A stretch of DNA of 64,000 bases from G965267335 sp965267335 (GCA_965267335.1 OZ253953.1:620001-684000); one strand, 5' to 3'. Counted from the stretch's first letter, positions 35,110 through 45,019 are shown. Notes: generated from the sequence alone by a model not told the origin. A program made the numbers and translations.

Positions 35110-38100
35110 TTTGAGTAATTGTCTCTTTTAAAGGTTTTTGAACTGAGTGTAATATGGCAATACCTTGGTTTATGCTTCTTACTTCTTTAAAGGTTATAAT
35201 CATCTGCCCCCGGGATTCTTTGAAACTACAGGTTTTTGGATGTTCCTGAATGTATTTTAGCACTATACCAAAAACCTCGGACTGAAAATAAGCATCGTTG
35301 TTGGCAACAGTAACCTGACCTTTCATGGTGTTATTCTTAATTTTCAGTTTTTCAAAACCCAGATTTTCTCCTTGCCAGCGGAGTTCAACAGACTTAATCA
35401 ATTCATTTACCTCATCAGGTAACGGACCAAATCGATCTGATAGTTCGGTTTGGAACTTCTCAAGGTCCTCGGTCTTTTTTATATTGTCGAGCTCGTTATA
35501 GAGTCTTAGCCTTTCTGAAATATTTGTAACATAATCTTCAGGTATAACAACAGAAAGATCAGTTTCAATCACGCAGTCTCTTTTCAATGCCTGGACATCT
35601 ACCTGATTCTCGAACAGTTCTTTAAATTCAGTTTCTTTCAGCTCCTGAATACTTTCATCTAATAGTTTGTGATAGGTTTCAAAACCGATGTCATTAATAA
35701 AACCACTTTGGTCCCCTCCCAATAAATTTCCTGCACCTCGAATGTCCAGATCTCTCATTGCTATTTTAAAACCATCTCCTAAATCTGAAAATTCTTCCAG
35801 CGTTTTTAATCGTTTTCTGGCATCGGTTGTCAGTCCACTAATAGGAGGTGTAAGTAAATAGCAAAAGGCTTTTTTATTGGACCTTCCTACCCGGCCACGC
35901 ATTTGGTGCAAATCAGATAAGCCAAAATTCTGTGCCTGATTGATGATAATGGTATTCGCATTAGGTATGTCCAGTCCTGATTCGATAATATTTGTGGAAA
36001 CCAGGATGTCATAATATCCTTCAATAAAACGCATCATAACCTTTTCGAGTCGTTGGCCTTCCATTTGACCATGGGCTACGCCCACCGATGCATCAGGGTG
36101 AAGTCGCATAATAATGTTTGCAATTTCCTCTATGTCATTGACTCTGTTATGAACAAAAAATACCTGGCCTCCTCTTTTTAGCTCAAAACCTATCGTGTCC
36201 CTGATTCTTTTCTCATTGAAAACGACTACCTCTGTAGTTACCGGTTGTCGGTTAGGAGGCGGGGTTGCAATGACAGAAAGGTCACGGGCACCCATTAGAG
36301 AAAATTGCAGTGTCCGTGGAATGGGTGTTGCTGTAAGTGTCAGTACATCAACATTAACTTTAAATTCTTTTATTTTTTCCTTGGCGGCAACTCCGAACTT
36401 TTGTTCTTCATCAATGATCAGCAACCCGAGGTCCTTGTATGAAATATCTTTACTGATCAATCGGTGAGTACCAATTAAAATATGTGTTTCACCTGCCTTT
36501 ACTGATTCAAGAACTGACTTTATTTGGGCCGTTGTTTTGAATCTGTTGATGTAATCTACTTTACATGGCAAACCCTGAAGTCTTTCCTTGAAGGTTTTGT
36601 AGTGCTGCATAGCAAGTATAGTCGTTGGGACCAGTACTGCAACTTGCTTATTATCACATACGGCTTTGAATGCTGCACGAATGGCTACCTCTGTTTTACC
36701 AAAACCCACATCACCACAAACTAAACGATCCATAGGAAAGGCCTGCTCCATATCGTTTTTTACATCTTCGGTAGCTTTTGCCTGATCGGGGGTATCTTCA
36801 TATATGAAAGAGGATTCTAATTCGGCCTGCAAGAAACTGTCCTGGCTATAGGGTATGCCTTTTGCCGCTTTTCTTTTGGCATACAAACTAATAAGATTGA
36901 TGGCTATTTCCTTAACTTTCTTCTTAACCTTTTTCTTTTTGTTTTCCCACTCAGGTGAGCCAAGTTTGCTCATTGAGGGAGGGCTGCTATCTTTTCCGGA
37001 GTACTTAGCTATTTTATGAAGGGCATGTACACTTACATATAAGATATCATCGTCCTTATAAATGATCCGGATAGCCTCCTGTTCGGTTCCATTGTTTTCG
37101 ACTTTATGCATCCCGGCAAAACGTCCGATACCATAGTCGATATGGGTAACGAAATCCCCGGGTTGTAGTGTTTTTAGTTCCCTAAGAGTAAGTGCCTTGG
37201 TCTTGGAATATCTTTCCTTTGCCTTGTATTTGTAATAGCGCTCAAAGATTTGGTGATCGGTATAAATCAGTAACTTTTGATCATTATCGATAAAGCCAAG
37301 CCGGATTCCTATGTTCAGGTCTTCGATTTCGAGATCAGGTTCGATTTCCTCGAAGATTGTCTTCAGTCTTTCTATTTGTCTGGCACTTTCAGCACTGATT
37401 ATGATTTTATAATCTGAAAGAAGGTATTCACTTAGATTATCAGCAAGGAGCTCAAAATTCTTATTAAATGATGGTTGAAGTTTTGAATGGAACTCAAAAC
37501 TATGACTGGTTGAAGAAGTGAAGCGAGTTCCAAATTCAACCAGGCCAAATTTCTTTAGGGACGTATTGAATTCTGTAGGTTGTATAAAGAGTTCTTCGGG
37601 TTTATTTACAATGACAGTATCACCGGTAGATCGCTTAATCTTGTCAAAGTCGCTTACAACACTTTCATAATACTTTGCGATTATTTCTTTTGTATAATCG
37701 AGATCTTTGGCCCAAATGATGGTACTTGGTGTGATGTATTCCAAAAAAGAAACTCTTTGCTCCTGTAAAAGTTTCGTCTTGACGTCCGGAATGATGGAGA
37801 TACTCTTTTTTGTTTCAACAGATAATTGACTGTCCGGATTAAAGGTCCTGATGCTTTCAACTTCTTTACCAAACAGTTCAATTCGAAAGGGCAGGTCGTT
37901 GGCGTAAGAAAAAATATCAATGATTCCTCCCCTTATAGCAAATTGACCAGCTTCATAAACGAAATCATTTTTTTCAAAACCGTATTCTGTAAGTAATTCT
38001 GAAACGAAGTTGGTATCAATTTTTTCTCCGACTTGTACCCCGAATGTGTTTTTGACCAGGGACCGTTTATTAATCACTTTCTCTGTAAGAGCATCCGGAA

Positions 38101-38470
38101 AAGTAACAATCAGCTCTCCCTTGGATTCCTTTTGATTCAGCCTGTTAAGCACCTCGGCTCTTTGAAGAACATTGGCATTTTCTATTTCTTCAAACTGATA
38201 AGCTTTCTTATACGAAGAGGGAAATGAAAGAATGTCCTTGTCTAATATGTTCTGCAGGTCGTTTTGGAAGTAAGCGGCTTCTTCTCTGTCCTGGCAGATA
38301 AACAGGTGATTGACCGGACGAAGTTTATATATTGATGCAGCTACTATGCTATCCAGACTGCCGCGCAAGCCCTTTAGCTGTATATGCTCCTTATCTTTTT
38401 TTAGAGCTTCAGCAATTGTAGCTATTTGTGAATCCTTGGAATAAGTATGCAGTAAATCTTTCCTATTCAT
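35093..38470 (-). CDS. mfd: Transcription-repair coupling factor
   Basis: 1125 residues, normal length. The N-terminal UvrB-like part is followed by the RNA-polymerase interaction domain (LRELKTLQPGDFVTHIDYGIGRFAG), the translocase with Walker A GDVGFGKTEVAIRA (~residue 586), DEEQ box LIIDEEQKFG, TATPIPRTL and VGRVGRS-type motif QMRGRVGRSNKKAFCYLL, and the C-terminal autoinhibitory TRCF domain. It removes stalled RNA polymerase at lesions and recruits UvrA. The uracil-glycosylase-like gene overlaps its 3' end. Confidence 0.97.
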   Translation of the reverse strand: MNRKDLLHTYSKDSQIATIAEALKKDKEHIQLKGLRGSLDSIVAASIYKLRPVNHLFICQDREEAAYFQNDLQNILDKDILSFPSSYKKAYQFEEIENANVLQRAEVLNRLNQKESKGELIVTFPDALTEKVINKRSLVKNTFGVQVGEKIDTNFVSELLTEYGFEKNDFVYEAGQFAIRGGIIDIFSYANDLPFRIELFGKEVESIRTFNPDSQLSVETKKSISIIPDVKTKLLQEQRVSFLEYITPSTIIWAKDLDYTKEIIAKYYESVVSDFDKIKRSTGDTVIVNKPEELFIQPTEFNTSLKKFGLVEFGTRFTSSTSHSFEFHSKLQPSFNKNFELLADNLSEYLLSDYKIIISAESARQIERLKTIFEEIEPDLEIEDLNIGIRLGFIDNDQKLLIYTDHQIFERYYKYKAKERYSKTKALTLRELKTLQPGDFVTHIDYGIGRFAGMHKVENNGTEQEAIRIIYKDDDILYVSVHALHKIAKYSGKDSSPPSMSKLGSPEWENKKKKVKKKVKEIAINLISLYAKRKAAKGIPYSQDSFLQAELESSFIYEDTPDQAKATEDVKNDMEQAFPMDRLVCGDVGFGKTEVAIRAAFKAVCDNKQVAVLVPTTILAMQHYKTFKERLQGLPCKVDYINRFKTTAQIKSVLESVKAGETHILIGTHRLISKDISYKDLGLLIIDEEQKFGVAAKEKIKEFKVNVDVLTLTATPIPRTLQFSLMGARDLSVIATPPPNRQPVTTEVVVFNEKRIRDTIGFELKRGGQVFFVHNRVNDIEEIANIIMRLHPDASVGVAHGQMEGQRLEKVMMRFIEGYYDILVSTNIIESGLDIPNANTIIINQAQNFGLSDLHQMRGRVGRSNKKAFCYLLTPPISGLTTDARKRLKTLEEFSDLGDGFKIAMRDLDIRGAGNLLGGDQSGFINDIGFETYHKLLDESIQELKETEFKELFENQVDVQALKRDCVIETDLSVVIPEDYVTNISERLRLYNELDNIKKTEDLEKFQTELSDRFGPLPDEVNELIKSVELRWQGENLGFEKLKIKNNTMKGQVTVANNDAYFQSEVFGIVLKYIQEHPKTCSFKESRGQMIITFKEVRSINQGIAILHSVQKPLKETITQNANTR

Positions 38471-38517
38471 AATAAAGCGAGCCTCGAATTTACTGCTTTC
38501 TTCACAAAGACCCTATT

Positions 38518-39681
38518 TTATTTCTTTTCCAGGAGCCCTTCCGAAAGCCACTTTGCCACTGCCTCCCTGTTGCTCTCGAGGATAAACCTTTTCTGGTCAT
38601 CTTGATTCTGGATGTTTCCGAGTTCAATGTAGGTTGAAGTGGGTTTGGTTTCGCGTAGCATGAACAAATCTCGGGCTCTTACGGTTCCGGTATAACCCCT
38701 TCCTTGTTGAAATTGGTTGTATTTTTGTTTTATCTTCTTTTGTAGGCACTGTGCCAACAACCTTCCGTTTTTGCTTCCTTTGTAATAGTAAAAGAACATA
38801 TCCATTCTTTTTTTGACCTGTCTGGAGTCAACATGGATAACAATCATTCTTTGATACTTATAGCCTTTTTGCAAATTTTCTTTGTATAGCGTATTAACTG
38901 AGGTTGCCCGCTGCTGAAGGCGCTTTTTTTGATTGATTGGAATTTTTTGATTCTCCCAACATCTTTCATCAGTATCACATTTTAAAAATTTACCATCCCT
39001 AATCCCATCGTTATTGTCTCTGGTAATAATATATACCAAGGCATCATGTGAAATCAGGTACCTGGCAAGCCTTAAAGTAATATCGTAAGCATATTCATCT
39101 TCGCAGAGCTTATGCTCTCCGTTCTTACCAATAGCTCCGGGATCAGGGCCTCCATGCCCACTAACTAGGTAGTAGACACAACCTTTGAGCTTGTGATCAA
39201 TAATTGTAACGTCTTTATACTTATCACCAAAAATTTTAAAACTTCTGGTGGTTGTTCTACCAATATCGCTTTCTTCATCACAGGCAAAAAAATGATGGGC
39301 CACCCATAGGTCTTTATCCTTGGTATAGTGCTCTTTTTTTATTCCATCTTCGACCAGTTTTTCATTATAAGACTGTATTCGCTTCGCTTTTTCAAGATCA
39401 TAATTGTTTATAGTCGATCGAATGCTTTTCCCGTTGTAGCCGTATCGTATTATGGGTAGTTTGTATGTTTTACCGGAGATTATTTTGCCCTTGTCTGAAA
39501 TGTCATTGATTTCCAAAAACTTGTCCAGGTCACAATCCTGATTCAGATGATATTTTTTTAGAATTAATAGTGTGCTTTCCCCACTTGAAACTTTATGTCT
39601 CAGATAATTTTGAGTATAACCTACTCCAGTGATAAGAAAGTTGATCAGGATTAGTATTCTAAGGGTAAAAATGAATTTCAT
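38518..39681 (-). CDS. N-acetylmuramoyl-L-alanine amidase (Amidase_3) with LysM domain
   Basis: 387 residues. Signal peptide (ends GVGYTQ), LysM-like domain at ~28-80 (HKVSSGESTLLILKKYHL), then an Amidase_3 catalytic domain from ~165: YYLVSGHGGPDPGAIG (Zn His), CEDEYAYDITLRLARYL (Zn Glu), MIVIHVDSRQ (Zn His) and STYIELGNIQNQDD (catalytic Glu). It should cleave the amide between MurNAc and L-Ala in peptidoglycan, acting in the periplasm. The 90 residues between LysM and catalytic domain (VAHHFFACDEESDIGRTTTR) are unassigned. It stands just upstream of mfd on the same strand, 48 bp apart. Confidence 0.88.
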   Translation of the reverse strand: MKFIFTLRILILINFLITGVGYTQNYLRHKVSSGESTLLILKKYHLNQDCDLDKFLEINDISDKGKIISGKTYKLPIIRYGYNGKSIRSTINNYDLEKAKRIQSYNEKLVEDGIKKEHYTKDKDLWVAHHFFACDEESDIGRTTTRSFKIFGDKYKDVTIIDHKLKGCVYYLVSGHGGPDPGAIGKNGEHKLCEDEYAYDITLRLARYLISHDALVYIITRDNNDGIRDGKFLKCDTDERCWENQKIPINQKKRLQQRATSVNTLYKENLQKGYKYQRMIVIHVDSRQVKKRMDMFFYYYKGSKNGRLLAQCLQKKIKQKYNQFQQGRGYTGTVRARDLFMLRETKPTSTYIELGNIQNQDDQKRFILESNREAVAKWLSEGLLEKK

Positions 39682-39803
39682 CTATCGACATTCGAACTTC
39701 AAGAGGAAATTGAAATAAAGCACCAACATTTCAATAAATAATCTGAAGTTTGTATTTAATTGCACAAGTTAAAAAAATATTAAGCGAACAAAGTTCTTAC
39801 CAA

Positions 39804-40583
39804 ATGACATTTTTAAAAACCACATTATTTTTTTCTATTATTATTTCAGTGGCCTCGTGCCAATCAACAGAGGAAAAACCTGTCAACGATGATGAAACCT
39901 CGAATCGGGATACCACTTTGATAAAACCAGGACATTATGTTGCTCTGAAAGCTGAGGATGCCATTGAAATTGATGGTGAAGCAAATGAAGAAATTTGGTC
40001 TGACGTTGAATGGATGAAGATGGATCAGGTATGGTTAGGTGAGGCTCCGGATTCACTTGATTATTCAGGACGATTCAAGGCTTGCTGGGACCAGAATTTC
40101 ATTTATATATATACAGAAATTACTGATGATTCGTTGGTAGATACACATGAAGATTCTCTTGATCATTATTGGGACGATGATTGTGTAGAAATCTTTGTTG
40201 ATGAAGATAATTCAGACGGAAATCATCAGTATAACCACAATGCATTTGCATATCATGTCGCTTTGGATTACACTGTGGTAGACATTGGACCGGATTCGCT
40301 GCCACATGTCTATCCCCACGTGAAGGCAGCCCGAGTCAAAAAAGGAAATAAGTACTATTGGGAGATGGCAATGAGTATATACGATGATTCCTATCAGGAT
40401 AATGACAGTAACCAACCGGTAGTGCTTTTAGCAGGCAAAGAAATTGGCTTCATGATTGCTTATTGTGATAATGACGTAAGTGAAAAAAGAGAAAATTTTA
40501 TCGGCACTATTCCGATTGAGGGAGAGGACAAAGATCAGGGATGGATTGATGCAGGTGTCTTTGGTTCACTTCTTCTTAAATAA
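39804..40583 (+). CDS. Lipoprotein with CBM9-like sugar-binding domain
   Basis: 259 residues from ATG 39804, preferred over 39750 because it gives the lipoprotein signal MTFLKTTLFFSIIISVASC. The rest is a CBM9-like sandwich: AIEIDGEANEEIWSDVEWMKMDQVW, FKACWDQNFIYIYTEITDDSLVDTHED, WDDDCVEIFVDEDNSDGNHQYNHNAFAY and YYWEMAMSIYDDS, with calcium-type acidic clusters. It likely binds sugars on the outer membrane. It is the first gene of a three-gene unit with the next lipoprotein (7 bp) and glpD. Confidence 0.85.
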   Translation: MTFLKTTLFFSIIISVASCQSTEEKPVNDDETSNRDTTLIKPGHYVALKAEDAIEIDGEANEEIWSDVEWMKMDQVWLGEAPDSLDYSGRFKACWDQNFIYIYTEITDDSLVDTHEDSLDHYWDDDCVEIFVDEDNSDGNHQYNHNAFAYHVALDYTVVDIGPDSLPHVYPHVKAARVKKGNKYYWEMAMSIYDDSYQDNDSNQPVVLLAGKEIGFMIAYCDNDVSEKRENFIGTIPIEGEDKDQGWIDAGVFGSLLLK

Positions 40584-40590
40584 AAATTAA

Positions 40591-41253
40591 ATGAAATTGA
40601 AAATGAGAACATTCAAATACTTTTTTTATCTGTTGGCAATAGCAATTAGTTTTTCCAGCTGTTCAATAACAGAAGAGGTTACTTTCAATAAGGACTATTC
40701 CGGGACATATTCACTGAAACTGGATATGGGTCAGTTCATTACCAGTATGCAGGCGTTCGGTAACGATACCATAGCAAAAAGCATGAATAGTAATCTTAGC
40801 GAATTGGATCAGTCAGCATCAGAATTCAACGAAATTGAAGGGATTTCTAATGCTGAAGTTATTTCAGATCAGCAGAAGTATATCTATGGAATTAAATTTG
40901 ACTTCAGCGATATAGAAGCACTCAACCGCTCTAAAACAAAAGAATCAGGAGGAATCAGCCAACTGGTCGGTGGAGAGTCAGAACCAAGTGAGGAGCACGT
41001 TTATTTTAAAAGAAAGGGCAAGAAAATTACTTATGAACTTCCCAAGTCGCAATCTGATGATTCTGAGATTCCGATGGAATTGCTTTCTTCATCAAAGTAT
41101 AAGATTATTTTTAGAGCAGCAGGTGAAATAAAAAAAGCCAATAATGATGCTTATATAATCTCTGATGATAATAAGAAAGCAGAGGCCGAAATCGACTTTT
41201 CAGAAATGTTGAGTAAAGAAGGGGCCATAAATGTGACGTTGAAAGTAAAATAA
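40591..41253 (+). CDS. Lipoprotein of unknown function
   Basis: 220 residues (216 from the second Met). Lipoprotein signal ending AIAISFSSC, then SITEEVTFNKDYSGTYSLKLDMGQF, a beta-rich body rich in Ser, Glu and Lys, and a strand-like end AEIDFSEMLSKEGAINVTLKVK. No recognised family. It is followed with no gap by glpD (stop TAA directly before TTG), so it is surely co-transcribed. Confidence 0.75.
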   Translation: MKLKMRTFKYFFYLLAIAISFSSCSITEEVTFNKDYSGTYSLKLDMGQFITSMQAFGNDTIAKSMNSNLSELDQSASEFNEIEGISNAEVISDQQKYIYGIKFDFSDIEALNRSKTKESGGISQLVGGESEPSEEHVYFKRKGKKITYELPKSQSDDSEIPMELLSSSKYKIIFRAAGEIKKANNDAYIISDDNKKAEAEIDFSEMLSKEGAINVTLKVK

Positions 41254-42891
41254 TTGTCTTTAAGGCTCAGTACATATGACCGTGAAAAAATAACCAGTAG
41301 ACTAAGCAATGAACAATTCGATGTGATAGTCATTGGTGGAGGGGTGACTGGTGCCGGAATTTTTTTAGATGCCACCTCAAGAGGATTAAAAACCTGTATG
41401 ATAGAAATGCAGGATTTTGCCGAGGGAACATCCAGTAGGAGTACAAAACTTATTCATGGAGGACTTAGATACCTCAAACAAAGAGAGTTTAAACTTGTAA
41501 AGGAGGTAGGGCGTGAGCGAACCATTGTGCAAAGCAACGCTCCTCACCTGACCTATAAGACTCCTGTGTTGGTCCCACTATATAAAGGAGGAAGTATTGG
41601 CAAGTTTGCTGCCCGAATCGGGATGAAGATTTATGATTGGCTTGCTGGTGTAAGCAAGGAAGACCGACATAAAATTTTGTCTGCCAGAGAAACGCTGGAA
41701 AAGGAACCCCTTCTCTCTAAAGAAAAACTTAAAGGAGCGATTTATTACCCCGAATACAGGACGAATGATGCCAGATTGACTTTGTCTATAGTAAAAAAGG
41801 CGTTTGAGCTGGGTGGTTTATGCCTTAATTACTGCAAGTTAAAAGGGTTTAATTATGACAAGAAGGGTAAAATTATTGGCGTACAGGCCGAGGATTTGTA
41901 CTACGATAAAGTATTTGATATATCAGGACTGGTAGTGATCAATGCGACTGGTCCCTGGGTAGACCATGTGTGTACACTAGACCAATCAACTGAAAAAAAG
42001 CTTCTCCTAACGAAGGGAATTCACATAGTAATTGATCACAAGAAACTTCCGATTAAGGAAGCTTGCTACTTTGACACGAATGACAAAAGGATGGTCTTTG
42101 CAATTCCTAATGGTGATAAAACGTATATAGGTACAACGGATACTATTTACGCAGGAAATGTGTCAAGACCTCCTGTGTTTATTGAAGATGTTGATTATTT
42201 GCTTGACAACCTCAACCGGGTTTATGGCCTTGATTTGAAACATACCGATGTGGAGTCATCGTGGTCCGGTTTAAGACCTTTGATTAAGGAAAAAGGCAAG
42301 TCTTCTCCATCAGCCATTTCCAGGAAAGATGAGGTGTTTCATTCAAAATCAAACCTAATTTCAATAGCTGGGGGTAAGCTTACCGGGTATCGCAAAATGG
42401 CTGAAAAAGCTGTCGGACTGGCCATTCAAAGCCTTCGAAAAGATCATTATGATATTGTAGCTTCCTGTTCTACCGATACGATTAAGCTCTATGGTGGAGA
42501 AAAATGGGACAGGGATTCTTTTGAAGAAGAGGTAAAGAAATTAAACCTAACCGATAGCCAAGCAGTCGAACTTGCAACCTTGTTTGGAAGTTCAGCTTCG
42601 AAGGTATTGGAATATATAACTGAACAACCGGATACCTCTGAGCGCTATGAACTTGGTGTTTTAAATTATTGCATCGATGAAGAAATGGTCCTTTCCCCTT
42701 CTGACTACTTTGTTCGAAGAACCGGAAACTTATATTTTGACATTGACAGAGTCAGGGCGCTGAAAGATTTGGTGATTGATTTCATGTACAATAAACTGCA
42801 ATGGTCTGACTCACGCAGAACCGAGTTTGTGCAGAATCTGAATCTGGAATTAGCCCAGGCCTCGGAGTTTCCTAAAAACCATCAACCGTAA
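41254..42891 (+). CDS. glpD: FAD-dependent glycerol-3-phosphate dehydrogenase
   Basis: 545 residues, TTG start directly after the previous stop; the ATG near 41276 is out of frame. FAD-binding motif VIVIGGGVTGAGIFLDATSRG, GlpD marks SRSTKLIHGGLRYLKQREFKLVKEVGRER and SWSGLRPLI, and a C-terminal helical domain with VRRTGNLYFD. It oxidises glycerol-3-phosphate to DHAP and passes electrons to quinone at the inner membrane. It lies downstream of two lipoproteins; the link to a sugar-binding lipoprotein is curious. The 3' end overlaps convergent anti-sigma gene by 20 bp. Confidence 0.94.
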   Translation: MSLRLSTYDREKITSRLSNEQFDVIVIGGGVTGAGIFLDATSRGLKTCMIEMQDFAEGTSSRSTKLIHGGLRYLKQREFKLVKEVGRERTIVQSNAPHLTYKTPVLVPLYKGGSIGKFAARIGMKIYDWLAGVSKEDRHKILSARETLEKEPLLSKEKLKGAIYYPEYRTNDARLTLSIVKKAFELGGLCLNYCKLKGFNYDKKGKIIGVQAEDLYYDKVFDISGLVVINATGPWVDHVCTLDQSTEKKLLLTKGIHIVIDHKKLPIKEACYFDTNDKRMVFAIPNGDKTYIGTTDTIYAGNVSRPPVFIEDVDYLLDNLNRVYGLDLKHTDVESSWSGLRPLIKEKGKSSPSAISRKDEVFHSKSNLISIAGGKLTGYRKMAEKAVGLAIQSLRKDHYDIVASCSTDTIKLYGGEKWDRDSFEEEVKKLNLTDSQAVELATLFGSSASKVLEYITEQPDTSERYELGVLNYCIDEEMVLSPSDYFVRRTGNLYFDIDRVRALKDLVIDFMYNKLQWSDSRRTEFVQNLNLELAQASEFPKNHQP

Positions 42892-43516
42892 TTGGTACTA
42901 CTGTAGGTTTCTTGCCTTTTCTAAGTATTGGTAGTTTATCGCTACGCTTCTTATCAGTTGTCTGCTTGTTCTCTGATACCACCAATGGAGCATTATCCAG
43001 AAGTGGTAACGTTTGCGGTGATGCTTTTGCGGCAACTATAATTTGAGGTGCTTCATTGCTGAACTCCTGGACCGCTGCTTCTGCGGGTTTTACCTCTTCT
43101 ATCAGTCGATTGTCAGGCTCTGTGACCTGATTAATTAATATCTCTTGCTCTGGAGAAGTCTGTTCTTTGCTCGTTAGCTCAGGACTTTCTATTACAGTAA
43201 TTGTGGCTTCAGGAATAGAATCAGGCTTTGCCTCATCAGACACACTGGATGTAGAAGGAATGGCAAGCCAAATTGCCAGAGCGCCTACACCGAAAGCTGC
43301 GGGTAATGCCCATTTTGTACCCCTGCTGGTTCTTATTGAAGTTCTTGAAATAGGATAGTTACTTAAAGGGTCCTTAATTTTCAATTGTTTCCACTCATGA
43401 AACTTCTTTGACACCTTAGGATCAGTCATAACAAGGATATCAATCATGTCCTTATCAACATTACTGATTGTACCTTCAAAATACTCGAAAAGATATTTGT
43501 CTAATTCTCTACCCAT
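42872..43516 (-). CDS. Membrane-anchored anti-sigma-like protein
   Basis: 214 residues. Short N-terminal cytoplasmic helices (LDKYLFEYFEGTISNVDKDMIDILVM ... KFHEWKQL), one transmembrane segment (KWALPAAFGVGALAIWLAI) at ~72-90, then a Pro/Glu/Ser/Thr-rich periplasmic tail ending in KGKKPTVVPITVDGF. Gene order (15 bp after an ECF sigma gene) and topology suggest it holds that sigma factor at the membrane. The cytoplasmic part lacks a zinc HxxxCxxC motif. No specific anti-sigma family was recognised. Confidence 0.7.
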   Translation of the reverse strand: MGRELDKYLFEYFEGTISNVDKDMIDILVMTDPKVSKKFHEWKQLKIKDPLSNYPISRTSIRTSRGTKWALPAAFGVGALAIWLAIPSTSSVSDEAKPDSIPEATITVIESPELTSKEQTSPEQEILINQVTEPDNRLIEEVKPAEAAVQEFSNEAPQIIVAAKASPQTLPLLDNAPLVVSENKQTTDKKRSDKLPILRKGKKPTVVPITVDGF

Positions 43517-43531
43517 ATTTTTATAATCCTT

Positions 43532-43954
43532 CTAGTAATATAACAATTCTAATTCTTTTTTCATTCGTTTTCTTGCACGAAATAAGTATACCTTCACCTG
43601 TGACTCTGTGAGGGCCAAAATTTGTCCAATCTCCTGATAGTTATACCCTTCCAGGTCCCGAAGTAAGAGCACCGACTTCTGAACAGCAGGTAATTTGTTG
43701 ACACATTGGTTCAATATATCACGTGCTTCGAGGCGACTAATTTCCTTGTTTGTAAAAGGCTCTTTGATGTGTTCGTTGAGCTGAACAAGTCGGTTTTGCT
43801 TATTTAATTCATTCAGCATAGTATTGTGCGCTACTTTAAACAACCAAGCCTTTATTTTACTGTGGTCAATTTTCCGCCAGTTTTTCCAGAGTTGAAGAAA
43901 GGTTTCCTGTACAATATCTTCAGTCAAACTGCTATTGTTGGAATACCGAAACAC
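43532..43954 (-). CDS. ECF sigma factor with non-canonical or truncated start
   Basis: From GTG 43954 the product has 140 residues: region 2 (DIVQETFLQLWKNWRKIDHSKIKAWLFKVAHNTMLNEL) and region 4 (LPAVQKSVLLLRDLEGYNYQEIGQILALTESQVKVYLFRARKRM). The same frame stays open to 44026 and encodes sigma-like sequence just before the GTG (FEYSDRIHRYV), but no ATG, GTG or TTG lies there. Either an ATT/ATA start overlapping the PorP stop at 44010 is used, or the N-terminus has been lost. It is likely co-transcribed with PorP upstream and the anti-sigma-like gene downstream. Confidence 0.75.
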   Translation of the reverse strand: MFRYSNNSSLTEDIVQETFLQLWKNWRKIDHSKIKAWLFKVAHNTMLNELNKQNRLVQLNEHIKEPFTNKEISRLEARDILNQCVNKLPAVQKSVLLLRDLEGYNYQEIGQILALTESQVKVYLFRARKRMKKELELLYY

Positions 43955-44009
43955 GTAACGGTGTATCCGATCCGAGTACTCAAATACTGCGATATTGTAT
44001 TTTCTTCTT

Positions 44010-44918
44010 TTAATAAGTCTTTTTATTTAACTGAATGCCGGGAAATTTACAAGTGAGTCCAATTTCAAAATAATCACTGTGGCGATACATACGGTCACGA
44101 TAGGTATAAGCAAAACCAACGCGATAGTTTTTGGACTGATAGCCCAGCATACCGCCAAATGTAAAACCCTTGTTCGCATTAACTCCCCAGAGTAACTTTT
44201 TGTATCTAAAATTAAAATTGGCTATCCAATCGTATTGAACTCCTGAGGTGCTTTTTTTATTGATGTTCAATAAGGCCACCGGTGTAAAAGAGATCCCTTT
44301 CTTATTCTTTTCAAAAGTCTTTCCGAATTGAAATTGTGTAAAAAATTGAGGTCCGTGCCTGCCGGAGAGTCCCAAACGAGTGCGTCCTACGTCCGACCAT
44401 GTCACTCCTATGAATGTTTTTTTGGTATTAATAAGAATACCGGTGTTTAAAGCGGCTTCAAATTTTCGTTCAATTCTGGATGTATCTTCATTGTCGTCAC
44501 TGGTGCCAATAAGGTTATAGTTGAAATATTTAGCATGTCCTGAAATTCCGATGGCTGGAGCTATGGTCAGCCGGTTTTCATTGTAAGTAAATTTCGGGGA
44601 GTACATCATTGAAAAGCTGGTATTTTTACGCGCTTTCCAGATAGAAGTCATATTGCTTCTATTTAAGTAGACGCCCACTCCACCATAAAGCTCAGGGATA
44701 AACTGGTCATAAGCCATAAAGTGGCTGCTGGTTCCGTTTGATTCTAAGATGGAATGTGCTGTAGATAATCTTGCAAGACCAGCGCTTCCTGCAAATGCAG
44801 GGTTGTTGTAAAGAGATGTCTTATTGAACTGAACATACTGCCCTTGGGCACTTACGGTAAAAAGTATAAGCGCTACAAATAAAACTTTGCCAGCGATATG
44901 GGCAATGAAGCTGCGCAT
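44010..44918 (-). CDS. PorP/SprF-family type IX secretion membrane protein
   Basis: 302 residues. Signal peptide (ends TVSAQGQ), family opening YVQFNKTSLYNNPAFAGSAGLARL, barrel strands and a final YRVGFAYTYRDRMYRHSDYFEIGLTC. More diverged than the pair at 14527/15756. It is the first gene of a unit with an ECF sigma factor and anti-sigma-like protein. A PorP-type barrel may act as envelope sensor or as a target of that sigma factor, reminiscent of SigP control of T9SS in Porphyromonas. Confidence 0.88.
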   Translation of the reverse strand: MRSFIAHIAGKVLFVALILFTVSAQGQYVQFNKTSLYNNPAFAGSAGLARLSTAHSILESNGTSSHFMAYDQFIPELYGGVGVYLNRSNMTSIWKARKNTSFSMMYSPKFTYNENRLTIAPAIGISGHAKYFNYNLIGTSDDNEDTSRIERKFEAALNTGILINTKKTFIGVTWSDVGRTRLGLSGRHGPQFFTQFQFGKTFEKNKKGISFTPVALLNINKKSTSGVQYDWIANFNFRYKKLLWGVNANKGFTFGGMLGYQSKNYRVGFAYTYRDRMYRHSDYFEIGLTCKFPGIQLNKKTY

Positions 44919-45019
44919 GATCTGTAATAGTGATCAAATTACCTGAATAACATTGTACAAGATACAAAAAATAGTTCCTAAATCCTTAATATTGCACCAA
45001 TCATTACAATCCGAAAATT

